Assembly (NCBI GenBank): GCA_041936745.1
Contig: JBHGWS010000115.1
Location: forward strand, 1 to 6,258
Source: Darwinibacter acetoxidans_A
GTDB taxonomy: Bacteria; Bacillota; Limnochordia; Darwinibacteriales; Darwinibacteriaceae
Direction: 5' to 3'
DNA length: 6,258 nt
Shown: positions 1 to 6,192 of the stretch, piece after piece
Position numbering within the stretch: the first letter of the stretch is position 1
Layout: each line of letters starts with the position of its first letter
Made by a program: the position numbers and the translations under genes
Notes under the pieces: generated by a model
Seen by the model: only the letters and a program-made list of their open reading frames with translations
Database searches by the model: none
Told to the model about the DNA's origin: nothing

Positions 1-223
1 CATGGCCTATCCGTTTAAAGTTGAACTTGTGAAGGATGCTCTGTATCTGATAGCGCCGCGGGAAGAGAAACCGCTTAAGCTGCATTTTTGTGGCGGCAGC
101 ACGTTCTTAGGTGTCAAAGAAGGGGAAGACCCCATCGTAAAGGGGCAGATTATCAGCTTCTTTGTCCGCCACGACAAAGCCTGGGGTTTGAAAATCGGCA
201 GCCGCATTTACCAACGCATTTAA
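1..223 (+). CDS. 3' end of a gene, possibly serine hydrolase (beta-lactamase family) C-terminal domain
   Basis: The open frame is still open at the left edge, so this is probably the last 73 or so residues of a longer protein. The Met at position 2 has no visible ribosome binding site and is probably internal. The visible part is rich in short alternating hydrophobic stretches typical of beta-strands (VELVKDALYLIAP, QIISFFVRHD, AWGLKIGSRIYQRI at the end), with no membrane segment. This resembles the small beta-rich domain that follows the catalytic domain in many class C beta-lactamase-like (S12) serine hydrolases. Neither the catalytic SxxK nor the YxN motif is in the window, so this is inference from fold-like character and context. 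The next reading frame begins 20 bases downstream with the start of an M55 D-aminopeptidase, and the two families would fit together in D-peptide breakdown. Any other beta-rich C-terminal domain remains possible. Confidence 0.45.
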   Translation, partial: MAYPFKVELVKDALYLIAPREEKPLKLHFCGGSTFLGVKEGEDPIVKGQIISFFVRHDKAWGLKIGSRIYQRI

Positions 224-228
224 AGGAA

Positions 229-236
229 GAGAGGAA
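229..236 (+). promoter_or_regulatory. Ribosome binding site of the broken M55 peptidase gene
   Basis: AGAGGAAG lies 7 bases before the ATG at 244, just after the TAA of the preceding gene. It shows that the M55 start was once a genuine, probably co-translated start, even though the reading frame is now interrupted. Confidence 0.5.
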
Positions 237-243
237 GATTTGC

Positions 244-342
244 ATGAAGGTTTTTATCAGTGTAGACATCGAAGGTATCTCTAGTACAACGAGTTGGGAC
301 GAAACTCGCACCAACACGCCTATTTGGGCTCCCCACGGCTGA
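244..342 (+). pseudogene. M55 family D-aminopeptidase (DppA-like), N-terminal remnant
   Basis: The first 32 residues start MKVFISVDIEGIS, then have TSWDETR. This is the characteristic N-terminus of M55 zinc D-aminopeptidases, which cut D-Ala-D-Ala and other D-amino-acid peptides. Asp8 and Glu10 correspond to the zinc ligands near the start of DppA. M55 enzymes are about 270 residues, but this frame stops with TGA at 340-342, right after APHG. Shifting by one base at this point gives FIGAACLEG (342-368), which may be a trace of the helix that follows in the family (usually like EVxAACEGA), so a small deletion or frameshift near 335-345 is the likely cause. No later M55 motif could be found in the next 400 bases. 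The gene cannot make an active enzyme as read. A sequencing error alone would not explain the missing remainder. Confidence 0.65.
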
Positions 343-765
343 CTTTATCGGCGCGGCCTGCCTGGAAGGTAACTTCTATATCTTTAAACTCTTTAGTGGC
401 AAGGAAAGTCCAGGGGGAGAGTCAAAACGCACGTATTTAACGAATTCCGTTCAGGTGCCTGATCTGCTGAGTACAGGCGGGGTAGAGCTAAAGTTAAATA
501 AGGTAGTTGAAATGATCAATTACTGCGCGCCGAAAACTATCAGCGTCCCCAAGGTAAAACTAATGAAAATGCTCCGGGTATGGAGACAGCCTCTCTTACA
601 AAAGAAACGGAAAAGCAACAAATGGTTTGGTTTACCGAATGGGCGCTGTTCCAGTTGGTTGCGAGCAACCGCTTAAATTCTCTAGAAATAATTAGTAAGA
701 TGCATGGTGGGCGCTACCGGGACAAGGAAGCGCTTGTTTTTCACGGAACCAAATTTACATTTTAA
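341..765 (+). pseudogene. Unidentified decayed coding sequence in two frames
   Basis: This stretch between the M55 remnant and the end of the isomerase gene has no intact gene. One frame is open from about 338 to 676. Its first part (to about 510, including TYLTNSVQVPDLLSTGGVEL) has protein-like composition, while its later part is rich in Lys, Arg and Trp and looks like an out-of-frame read. A second frame is open from 511 to the TAA at 763-765, and its part ETASLTKETEKQQMVWFTEW (583-642) and the end at HGTKFTF look protein-like. The simplest reading is one former gene with a -1 shift near 505-515. I recognise no family in either part, and no good ribosome binding site precedes the ATG at 580. 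The last 11 bases overlap the convergent isomerase gene. It could be the middle and end of a gene whose start was fused to the M55 remnant by deletion, or noncoding sequence that is open by chance. Confidence 0.35.
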
Positions 766-1822
766 GCCCGGTCGATCTTTTGGCAAACTGCTTGTAGGGA
801 ATGCCCCTGGCAAGGCACCATTCTTTAACGCTGCCTTGGATGATGAGATCGGTAGTTTTTAATTCTTCTAATGTAGCTCTGCCAAGCAAAGTTAGCAGGG
901 ATTTGAGTTGATCTTTCCAGCCGTTGATAACTTCTATAGTTTTTTCAACCCCAACATTGGCGATGAGATTTAAAAACAGGCCCGCAAGCCCAACCGCTTT
1001 GGCACCCAAAGCGAGGCACTTAACGATATCCAAGGGATGGCGGATGCCGCCTGACGCCAAAATCTCGGTGGAATCTAAAAATTTCTGCGACTCCAAAAGA
1101 GATACGGCAGTTGTTTGGCCGAAATCCAAAAGATAAGCAAAATCCCCCGCTTTACGCCTGTAATTTTCAATCTTGGCGAAATTTGTGCCGCCAACTCCGC
1201 TTACATCAATTACCCTTACACCTGCATCGGTCAGCTTTTGGATTGTTTCCCCGCTCATCCCAAAGCCAACTTCCTTAACAATAACGGGTACCTCTACTTT
1301 CGCAACTATTTCTTCAATGTTTTTCAGCCAGCCCGTAAATTGACGATCCCCCTCCGGCATAATCAATTCCTGGACTGTGTTGCAGTGGATTTGGAGCGCA
1401 TCTGCCTGCAGCAGATCAACGGCTTTTTGAGCCGTTTCAACTGTGTGTTCGGCGCCCAGGTTGGCAAAGACCAAGCCGTGCGGGTTAACCTTACGGATAA
1501 TAGTGAAAGTGTCTAAAAGGGAAGGATCCTTCAGGGCAGCGCCGAAAGAGCCTGCCGCTAAAGCCAAATCGGTTTCTTTAGCGGCGTAAGCGAGTTTCTC
1601 ATTAATTTCACCTGCCTTTTTGCTGCCGCCTGTCATAGCGTTGATAAAAAACGGTTGGGCCATCTCTAAGTTGGCAAACGAAGTGCTGATATCAACGTTG
1701 TGCCAGGCCATCTCCGGCAGAGAATGATGGACGAAACGGATGCTGTCAAAACCTGATCGGTGTTCAGCTTTAAAAAACTTTTGAGCAAGCCGTAAGTGTT
1801 CGTCTTTTCTTCTCTGCACCAT
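755..1822 (-). CDS. fni: Type 2 isopentenyl-diphosphate delta-isomerase
   Basis: This cytoplasmic FMN- and Mg-dependent enzyme interconverts isopentenyl diphosphate and dimethylallyl diphosphate, the last step of the lower mevalonate pathway. The 355-residue length is normal for the family. Family hallmarks appear in order: RRKDEH at 4-9, NAMTGG at 61-66 (FMN region), ANLGA at 120-124, LQIHCNTVQE at 143-152 followed by PEGDR at 156-160 (substrate and Mg site, with Gln151 and Glu152), VKEVGFGMS at 182-190, GVGGTNFAKIE at 209-219 and ASGGIRHPLDI at 256-266 (FMN phosphate binding). This pattern separates it clearly from the unrelated type 1 (Idi) enzyme. It is the last gene of the operon, starting 2 bases after the stop of mvaK2. 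The ATG at 1822 is the only sensible start because an in-frame stop lies a few codons upstream. Its ribosome binding site is unusually distant. No obvious terminator follows it. Confidence 0.96.
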   Translation of the reverse strand: MVQRRKDEHLRLAQKFFKAEHRSGFDSIRFVHHSLPEMAWHNVDISTSFANLEMAQPFFINAMTGGSKKAGEINEKLAYAAKETDLALAAGSFGAALKDPSLLDTFTIIRKVNPHGLVFANLGAEHTVETAQKAVDLLQADALQIHCNTVQELIMPEGDRQFTGWLKNIEEIVAKVEVPVIVKEVGFGMSGETIQKLTDAGVRVIDVSGVGGTNFAKIENYRRKAGDFAYLLDFGQTTAVSLLESQKFLDSTEILASGGIRHPLDIVKCLALGAKAVGLAGLFLNLIANVGVEKTIEVINGWKDQLKSLLTLLGRATLEELKTTDLIIQGSVKEWCLARGIPYKQFAKRSTGLKM

Positions 1823-1824
1823 CT

Positions 1825-2895
1825 TTAATCATCAGCTCCTTCGTAAACTTCCAAAGGCAGGTGAGTTATACCGATTTTTGACCACTTGTGAATCAGATCA
1901 TCGGTCTTATCAGCCTTTTTAAAAACAGCGATACCGCAGTCCCCGCCGCCCGCACCGGAAAATTTGGCGGAGCCGCCTTGTTTTTCCGCGAGGTCCGAAA
2001 ACTTTTTGAGAAGAGGTGTCTCCATTTCCATTTCTAAATCATTGCTTAACTTAAGCAAAAGCTGCCTGTTAATTTTAAGCTGCCTTTGAATTTCCGCCAC
2101 ATCGCCGTTTTTAAAAGCGGCTGCCATCTGCCGCACACACTCCTTGCTTTGGCTTAAAAAGTCAGCAAAAGCAGCACTGTCGGCGGCTTTTCTTTCTTTC
2201 ATCTTACTCACCAATCCCAGTGAGCTCGCGGGTTTTCCCGTCCAACCGACCAAAAGCTTGAGATTAGGCGGCTCTTTTAAATGTTCAATGGAAAGCCCGG
2301 GCCACTCTTTTTCCAATAACTCCGGTAAGGGCAGGTCTTCTTTTTTTCTTAAAACCCAAGCCTTAAAAAACTTCGTATACTTCAGCCAGCCGCCGTAGGC
2401 ACTGGCGGCCAAATCACCGCAGGAAGTATTTTCATTAATGCCCAACTGCACTAAAGAGGCCAGTTTAAATAATTTTTCGTTGTTAAGTGCAAGCTCATAG
2501 ATCTTACTTAGGGCTTTTAGGGTGGCGGTTATCACGGCGGCACTGGAACCGAGGCCGTATTTAACGCCGGCAGGTGTCTCTAATTCGCTTTCCGCCTCTA
2601 AATCGTAATAGATGAGGGGAATACCTAATTCTTTTGCGTAGCCTTCGAAAACGCGGATTGTTTCCAGGATATAAGTAAAAAAAGGGTCGCTGCTGTTAGT
2701 AATTAAGCCATCTTTGGTCCGCTGCCATTTAATGGGTTGTTTGCGGGAGGCGGCAACACTTCCTTCGCCTTTGGCCTCTTTCAGGGAAACCTTAATAAAG
2801 CGGTTGACGGCGGCTAAAATAGCGGGCTGGGGCGGTGTGACCACCGCGTATTCCCCCGCAATATATAATTTGCCCGGTGCAAAGCTTTTGATCAC
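1825..2895 (-). CDS. mvaK2: Phosphomevalonate kinase (GHMP kinase family)
   Basis: This cytoplasmic enzyme uses ATP to phosphorylate mevalonate 5-phosphate to mevalonate 5-diphosphate. The protein is 356 residues, near the usual bacterial length. GHMP-kinase motifs appear in order: APGKLYIAGEYAVV at 6-19, the ATP-binding loop KYGLGSSAAV at 112-121, and the glycine-rich SGAGGGDCGIAV at 313-324. Between them, TSCGDLAASAYGGW at 157-170 and VGWTGKPASS at 216-225 are typical of phosphomevalonate kinase rather than of mevalonate or homoserine kinase; Asp161 is the conserved acidic residue of that region. The start is a GTG at 2893-2895 that shares one base with the TAG of mvaD (TAGTG), with a good ribosome binding site 8 bases upstream. 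The overlap implies translational coupling. The neighbours supply its substrate-making kinase and its product-using decarboxylase. Confidence 0.96.
   Translation of the reverse strand: MIKSFAPGKLYIAGEYAVVTPPQPAILAAVNRFIKVSLKEAKGEGSVAASRKQPIKWQRTKDGLITNSSDPFFTYILETIRVFEGYAKELGIPLIYYDLEAESELETPAGVKYGLGSSAAVITATLKALSKIYELALNNEKLFKLASLVQLGINENTSCGDLAASAYGGWLKYTKFFKAWVLRKKEDLPLPELLEKEWPGLSIEHLKEPPNLKLLVGWTGKPASSLGLVSKMKERKAADSAAFADFLSQSKECVRQMAAAFKNGDVAEIQRQLKINRQLLLKLSNDLEMEMETPLLKKFSDLAEKQGGSAKFSGAGGGDCGIAVFKKADKTDDLIHKWSKIGITHLPLEVYEGADD
1836..1841 (-). promoter_or_regulatory. Ribosome binding site of fni, unusually long spacing
   Basis: AAGGAG on the minus strand lies inside the 3' end of mvaK2, 13 bases before the ATG at 1822, longer than the usual 5-10. 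A second ATG at 1830-1832 is only 3 bases away and out of frame. Translation of fni may therefore depend on ribosomes finishing mvaK2, whose stop is 2 bases before the fni start. Confidence 0.5.
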
Positions 2896-3869
2896 TAATT
2901 TGACTCCTCTGCAATTACGGCTGCTCCCGGGCCCGGCCCGGTTATAATAATTTGGTTTTCGCTAAAATGCTCCAAAAGCCTTTCTTTAATAAGAGGGGCC
3001 TGGGACAACCTGCAAATTATCTTGACGTTAGGGCCCGCATCCATGGTAAAGTAGCAGGGGATACCTTCCCGCCGCATATTTTTAACCTGTTCGATTGCGA
3101 GTAAACTCTGGGGCCGCCAATAAAGAAGAGGGGGATTGGCGCCCAGCATTGCCGCGTGCATTTTCAAGCCGTTTCTTTCCGCAATTTGACCCATTTCTTC
3201 CAAGTTCCGATTTTTAATAGCGATTTTTATTTTCTCCAAATCAAGCTCGGCACTCACAAGCCAGCCTTTGTAAAAAGGGGAAGTCTCCACAGTCCTTTTC
3301 ATGCCGGCGCGGCTGGAAACCTGCTTTTTTTCGCCGCTGACGATCACAACAACCATTCCCACATCCCAAGAGGCAGCATCGATGGGGAGGGCGTAAGAGC
3401 TATTGTCACTGCCCTTTTGCCATTCCACAAAGCCGCCGTAAATGCTTCTGGCGGCACTGCCTGAGCCCCGCCTGGCATAGCGGGATAATTCTTTTTTGTC
3501 AAGGTTTAAGCCGCTGGCCGCATTGGCCGCTGCAGCCAAAGCGGCAAAGCCCGCGGCCGATGAGGCCAGGCCCGCCGCTGTCGGTACAAAATTTATGCTT
3601 TTTACAACAGCTTTGGAATCAATCGCGGCCTTTTTTCTGAATAAGTCCAGAAAACGGCTGACTCGCTCTGCCGGTTGAAGTTTGCCGTTTAAATAAAAAA
3701 CATCTTCGCTGATTTCCGGCCTGAAGGCAATCTCCGTCTCCGTATAAAAGGCGTCTAAAGTAAGGGAAAGGCTACTGTTTGCAGGTAGGATTAGACGCTC
3801 GTCTTTTTTACCCCAATACTTAATCAAAGCTATATTGGCATGTGCTCTCGCTTTTGCTCTACCGTTCAC
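2895..3869 (-). CDS. mvaD: Diphosphomevalonate decarboxylase
   Basis: This cytoplasmic enzyme uses ATP to phosphorylate and decarboxylate mevalonate 5-diphosphate, yielding isopentenyl diphosphate, CO2 and phosphate. The 324 residues match the bacterial family length. The N-terminal ANIALIKYWGKKDE at 11-24 is diagnostic of this family. It is followed by LPANSSLSLTLD at 28-39, the GHMP phosphate-binding loop PTAAGLASSAAGFAAL at 96-111, RRGSGSAARSIYGGF at 133-147 (Arg141 is the conserved diphosphate-binding arginine), VSSRAGM at 184-190, and MDAGPNVK at 276-283, where Asp277 is the expected catalytic aspartate. All key residues are present, so the enzyme should be active. Translation starts at GTG (3867-3869), which overlaps the TGA of mvaK1 by four bases (GTGA). 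The product feeds the isomerase two genes downstream. Confidence 0.97.
   Translation of the reverse strand: MNGRAKARAHANIALIKYWGKKDERLILPANSSLSLTLDAFYTETEIAFRPEISEDVFYLNGKLQPAERVSRFLDLFRKKAAIDSKAVVKSINFVPTAAGLASSAAGFAALAAAANAASGLNLDKKELSRYARRGSGSAARSIYGGFVEWQKGSDNSSYALPIDAASWDVGMVVVIVSGEKKQVSSRAGMKRTVETSPFYKGWLVSAELDLEKIKIAIKNRNLEEMGQIAERNGLKMHAAMLGANPPLLYWRPQSLLAIEQVKNMRREGIPCYFTMDAGPNVKIICRLSQAPLIKERLLEHFSENQIIITGPGPGAAVIAEESN
2904..2910 (-). promoter_or_regulatory. Ribosome binding site that fixes the GTG start of mvaK2
   Basis: AGAGGAG on the minus strand, inside the end of mvaD, with 8 bases to the GTG at 2895. It supports the GTG as the true start, since the product begins directly with the IKSFAPGK motif and has no room for a later start. 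Confidence 0.7.
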
Positions 3870-4810
3870 GAAAAACCACCTTTTAATCTAATACACCAAG
3901 TATTTTTTGCTCCCGCTACTAAAAGCTTTCTTGCCAGAACCTCTGCTTTGCTTTCCGTCCGGGCAAGTGCAATTATGCAGCCGCCCCTGCCGCCGCCCGT
4001 CAGCTTGGCGCCAAGTGCCCCGTTATCCAGAGCGGCTTTAACTAACTTGTCGAGTTTCTCATTGCTTACACCAAGTTTCGCAAGGCTTCTGTGCGCTTCC
4101 GTCATAGCATTTCCTAACTCTTGGGTTTTGTCCGCTGCTAAAAGCAGCTTCGTTTCGGCTGCCAAATGGCCTAACTTTTCGATAAGAGATTGGCCAAGTA
4201 CGGGCTCAGCCTTTAAAAACTGCTTTACGCTTGCCACCGCTTCACCGGTGTTGCCGATCTGGCCCGTATCTGCCGCAATTAAATAGGCGCTCGTTTTGAA
4301 GTTCAGGATCTTTGGCTCTTTCCCTTTAATGAAATAAAGGCTTTTTCCGCCGCCCACTACAGCGCCGTCAATGCCGCTGGGGCTGCCGTGAACTACCTTT
4401 TCCGAAACCTCGATCCAGTTTAACAGAGCACTTTTTGCTAAAGGCCGGTCAAAGAAGCTATGTAAAGCGCGGGTGACTGCGGCCGCAACCGCGGCACTGG
4501 AGCCCATTCCCCGGCCGGGAGGGATGGTGCTTTCAATTTTTATCTTAAAGCCGCCGGCCTTTTCATTCAAACTATCCGCAAGTTTTGAAATAAGTTTGTG
4601 CAGGCCCAAAAGCTCCTTGGGGGCTTCTGCCAACAAGCCTTGGTGGTAGAGGCAGTCAAGCTCAACTTGGCCTGCCGTTTCTGTGATGGTGGTTTTAATT
4701 GAAACTTTGGGAAAAGGGATGGCTACTGCCGGCTTGCCGTAAACTACGGCATGCTCTCCCATGAGGATGATTTTGCCCACAGCGGCCCCCTGCGCCTCTT
4801 TTTTAGCCAT
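3866..4810 (-). CDS. mvaK1: Mevalonate kinase (GHMP kinase family)
   Basis: This cytoplasmic enzyme uses ATP to phosphorylate mevalonate to mevalonate 5-phosphate, the entry step of the lower mevalonate pathway. The 314 residues are typical of bacterial mevalonate kinases. The three GHMP motifs are clear: GKIILMGEHAVVYGKPAVA at 12-30, the ATP loop PPGRGMGSSAAVAAAV at 97-112, and KLTGGGRGGCIIAL at 269-282. HGSPSGIDGAV at 141-151 carries the expected catalytic aspartate, Asp148, and ADTGQIGNT at 180-188 is also a family signature. The ATG at 4810 is preceded by AAAGGAG with a 6-base spacer, and this site starts immediately after the TAG of the TctA-like gene, so both genes are probably on one transcript. 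Gene order (mvaK1, mvaD, mvaK2, fni) follows the streptococcal type. Sequence motifs, length and context agree, leaving little room for another GHMP kinase assignment. Confidence 0.97.
   Translation of the reverse strand: MAKKEAQGAAVGKIILMGEHAVVYGKPAVAIPFPKVSIKTTITETAGQVELDCLYHQGLLAEAPKELLGLHKLISKLADSLNEKAGGFKIKIESTIPPGRGMGSSAAVAAAVTRALHSFFDRPLAKSALLNWIEVSEKVVHGSPSGIDGAVVGGGKSLYFIKGKEPKILNFKTSAYLIAADTGQIGNTGEAVASVKQFLKAEPVLGQSLIEKLGHLAAETKLLLAADKTQELGNAMTEAHRSLAKLGVSNEKLDKLVKAALDNGALGAKLTGGGRGGCIIALARTESKAEVLARKLLVAGAKNTWCIRLKGGFS
3876..3884 (-). promoter_or_regulatory. Ribosome binding site that fixes the GTG start of mvaD
   Basis: AAAAGGTGG on the minus strand sits 6 bases before the GTG at 3869, within the last codons of mvaK1. 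With the GTGA stop/start overlap it supports coupled translation of mvaK1 and mvaD. Confidence 0.65.
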
Positions 4811-4823
4811 GGCCCGCTCCTTT

Positions 4824-6188
4824 CTAGTAAAAAAAGGTCATTTTTTCAATAATCCAAGGTGCCGCATACAAAGTCATAAACTGGATTCCGTAGTTGACCC
4901 CCATCCTATTCAGCGTGCCGCCCACAATGCCGATTAACAAGACGCCGAAAACGTTAAGCGGCCCTGCATCCATGTAAGCTAAAAGAAGGATGAAGGAGAT
5001 AAAGAGGCCCAAAATCGCCTCGTGCGGTATTTTCCGCAGCACAAACGATGAAATCCTGGTGGCAAACCTGTTAGTTATAAAATACGTAATGCCCACGGCC
5101 AGCAGCCCGCCGACCAGGATTGCAGCGATAAATTCGCCCCTGCTTAACAGGTGGTGCAAGTTATTTTCCACTGAAAATACGGGTGGGGCGTTAAAAAGTG
5201 CACTGCCCGGCCCGATCGCCGTCGGTGACAGGGGGATGCCGATGGCCATCAAAGGGATGATGATGCCGGAAAGATAGGTTGATTGACTTAAGGTGCTCAT
5301 TGCTGTAATTGCCATCATGGCCGCATCTGTCGGCTCTTTAACTCTCTTGGCGACTGCTTCGCCGACTAAGATGGTTAAGCCGACGGGGCTTAACACAAAC
5401 AAAGGGTTCACAATCAGTGCCGCCAGGGAAGCGTTTTTAATCTCCGCTCGCGTCAAAATCTTAAAAGGGTTGAGGCTCCTGCCCTCGACAAGTGATTCTT
5501 TCGGAATCGTAATTTCTTTTACGCCTTCCCTCAGAAGCAGCGAACGCTTATTCTTATTCAAAAGTTCAAAGAGGGAGACGATTAAAGGGCCGATGGTGAT
5601 CCCTAAAAAGAAGGACGTGGTAATAGTGGTGTCCCTGGGCACTATGCCGATACCCCAATAAAGATGCCTTAAAGCCATGAACAAAACCGCCAAGGGTACA
5701 ATACTGAGAAGCGCTAAGACTTTGTTGCTGCCGATCAGCGATAAAAAGACGGCACCTAAAAAGAAGAGAAGGGGCGCAATAACTTGGGCCTTTTCACCAT
5801 ACGGTGCCAATATGTTTGCCAAAAGCAGCGCCAAGGGAATGGAAATGACGACGCCGATTAAAGAACCAACGGCCATCTTTTTTATGACAACGGCGGACAA
5901 GCCCTTTGTTTTTAGAAGCAGGGAGTGTTCTAACATGGGGCTGGACATGACGCCGCCGGGCAGGCCGACTAAGGCTGTGGGTATGGCGTTTGTCAAGTTT
6001 AAGGTTACGATAGCTGCGATAAAGAAGGTTAAAACGACTATGGGTGGCGTGCCCAATAAAACGACGGACAAAGTTATGGGCATGAGGACCGACGTTTCGT
6101 CCGTGCCCGGGATAAAACCGATAAACGTGTATATTAAAACGGCGGCCAAGGCCGCGAAAGCCATCTGTACCAGGAGCATGATATCCAT
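4824..6188 (-). CDS. TctA-like tripartite tricarboxylate transporter permease
   Basis: A 454-residue, strongly hydrophobic inner-membrane protein with roughly 10-12 predicted membrane segments (for example 7-25, 45-65, 105-128, 136-152, 156-173, 353-371, 391-406, 411-427). It resembles the large TctA permease subunit, which moves carboxylates using an ion gradient. Near the N-terminus, FIGFIPGTDETSVLMPITL (22-40) matches the glycine/proline signature of TctA, and NAIPTALVGLPGG (67-79) the following loop. In the second half, IIIPLMAIGIPLSPTAIGPG (309-328) corresponds to the repeated family loop, although the usual IPG is IPL here. It is shorter than typical TctA (about 500 residues). No TctB or periplasmic-binding TctC gene is visible downstream. 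AAGGAG with a 10-base spacer precedes the ATG, which lies 4 bases after the upstream stop. The substrate cannot be read from sequence; its place directly before mevalonate kinase is notable. A different integral membrane transporter family of similar layout is the main alternative. Confidence 0.75.
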   Translation of the reverse strand: MDIMLLVQMAFAALAAVLIYTFIGFIPGTDETSVLMPITLSVVLLGTPPIVVLTFFIAAIVTLNLTNAIPTALVGLPGGVMSSPMLEHSLLLKTKGLSAVVIKKMAVGSLIGVVISIPLALLLANILAPYGEKAQVIAPLLFFLGAVFLSLIGSNKVLALLSIVPLAVLFMALRHLYWGIGIVPRDTTITTSFFLGITIGPLIVSLFELLNKNKRSLLLREGVKEITIPKESLVEGRSLNPFKILTRAEIKNASLAALIVNPLFVLSPVGLTILVGEAVAKRVKEPTDAAMMAITAMSTLSQSTYLSGIIIPLMAIGIPLSPTAIGPGSALFNAPPVFSVENNLHHLLSRGEFIAAILVGGLLAVGITYFITNRFATRISSFVLRKIPHEAILGLFISFILLLAYMDAGPLNVFGVLLIGIVGGTLNRMGVNYGIQFMTLYAAPWIIEKMTFFY

Positions 6189-6192
6189 AGAT

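Noticed and set aside
657..670. Inverted repeat GGTTGCGAGCAACC, possible terminator hairpin
   Set aside because: The stem is only 5 base pairs with a 4-base loop, and no T-run follows it on either strand.
580..765. Independent small gene of 61 codons starting at ATG 580
   Set aside because: No ribosome binding site precedes the ATG, and the frame is open upstream to 511, so it is better treated as part of a decayed longer frame.
1115..1516. Plus-strand open frame of 133 codons
   Set aside because: It is antisense to the conserved core of the isomerase, has no ribosome binding site and no family resemblance.
3840..4286. Plus-strand open frame of 148 codons
   Set aside because: It is the complement of mvaK1, with a Pro/Ser/Ala-rich product typical of an antisense shadow.
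4811..4823. Possible promoter between the TctA-like gene and mvaK1
   Set aside because: Only 13 bases, fully taken up by the ribosome binding site and spacer; any internal promoter would have to lie inside the permease gene and none was evident.
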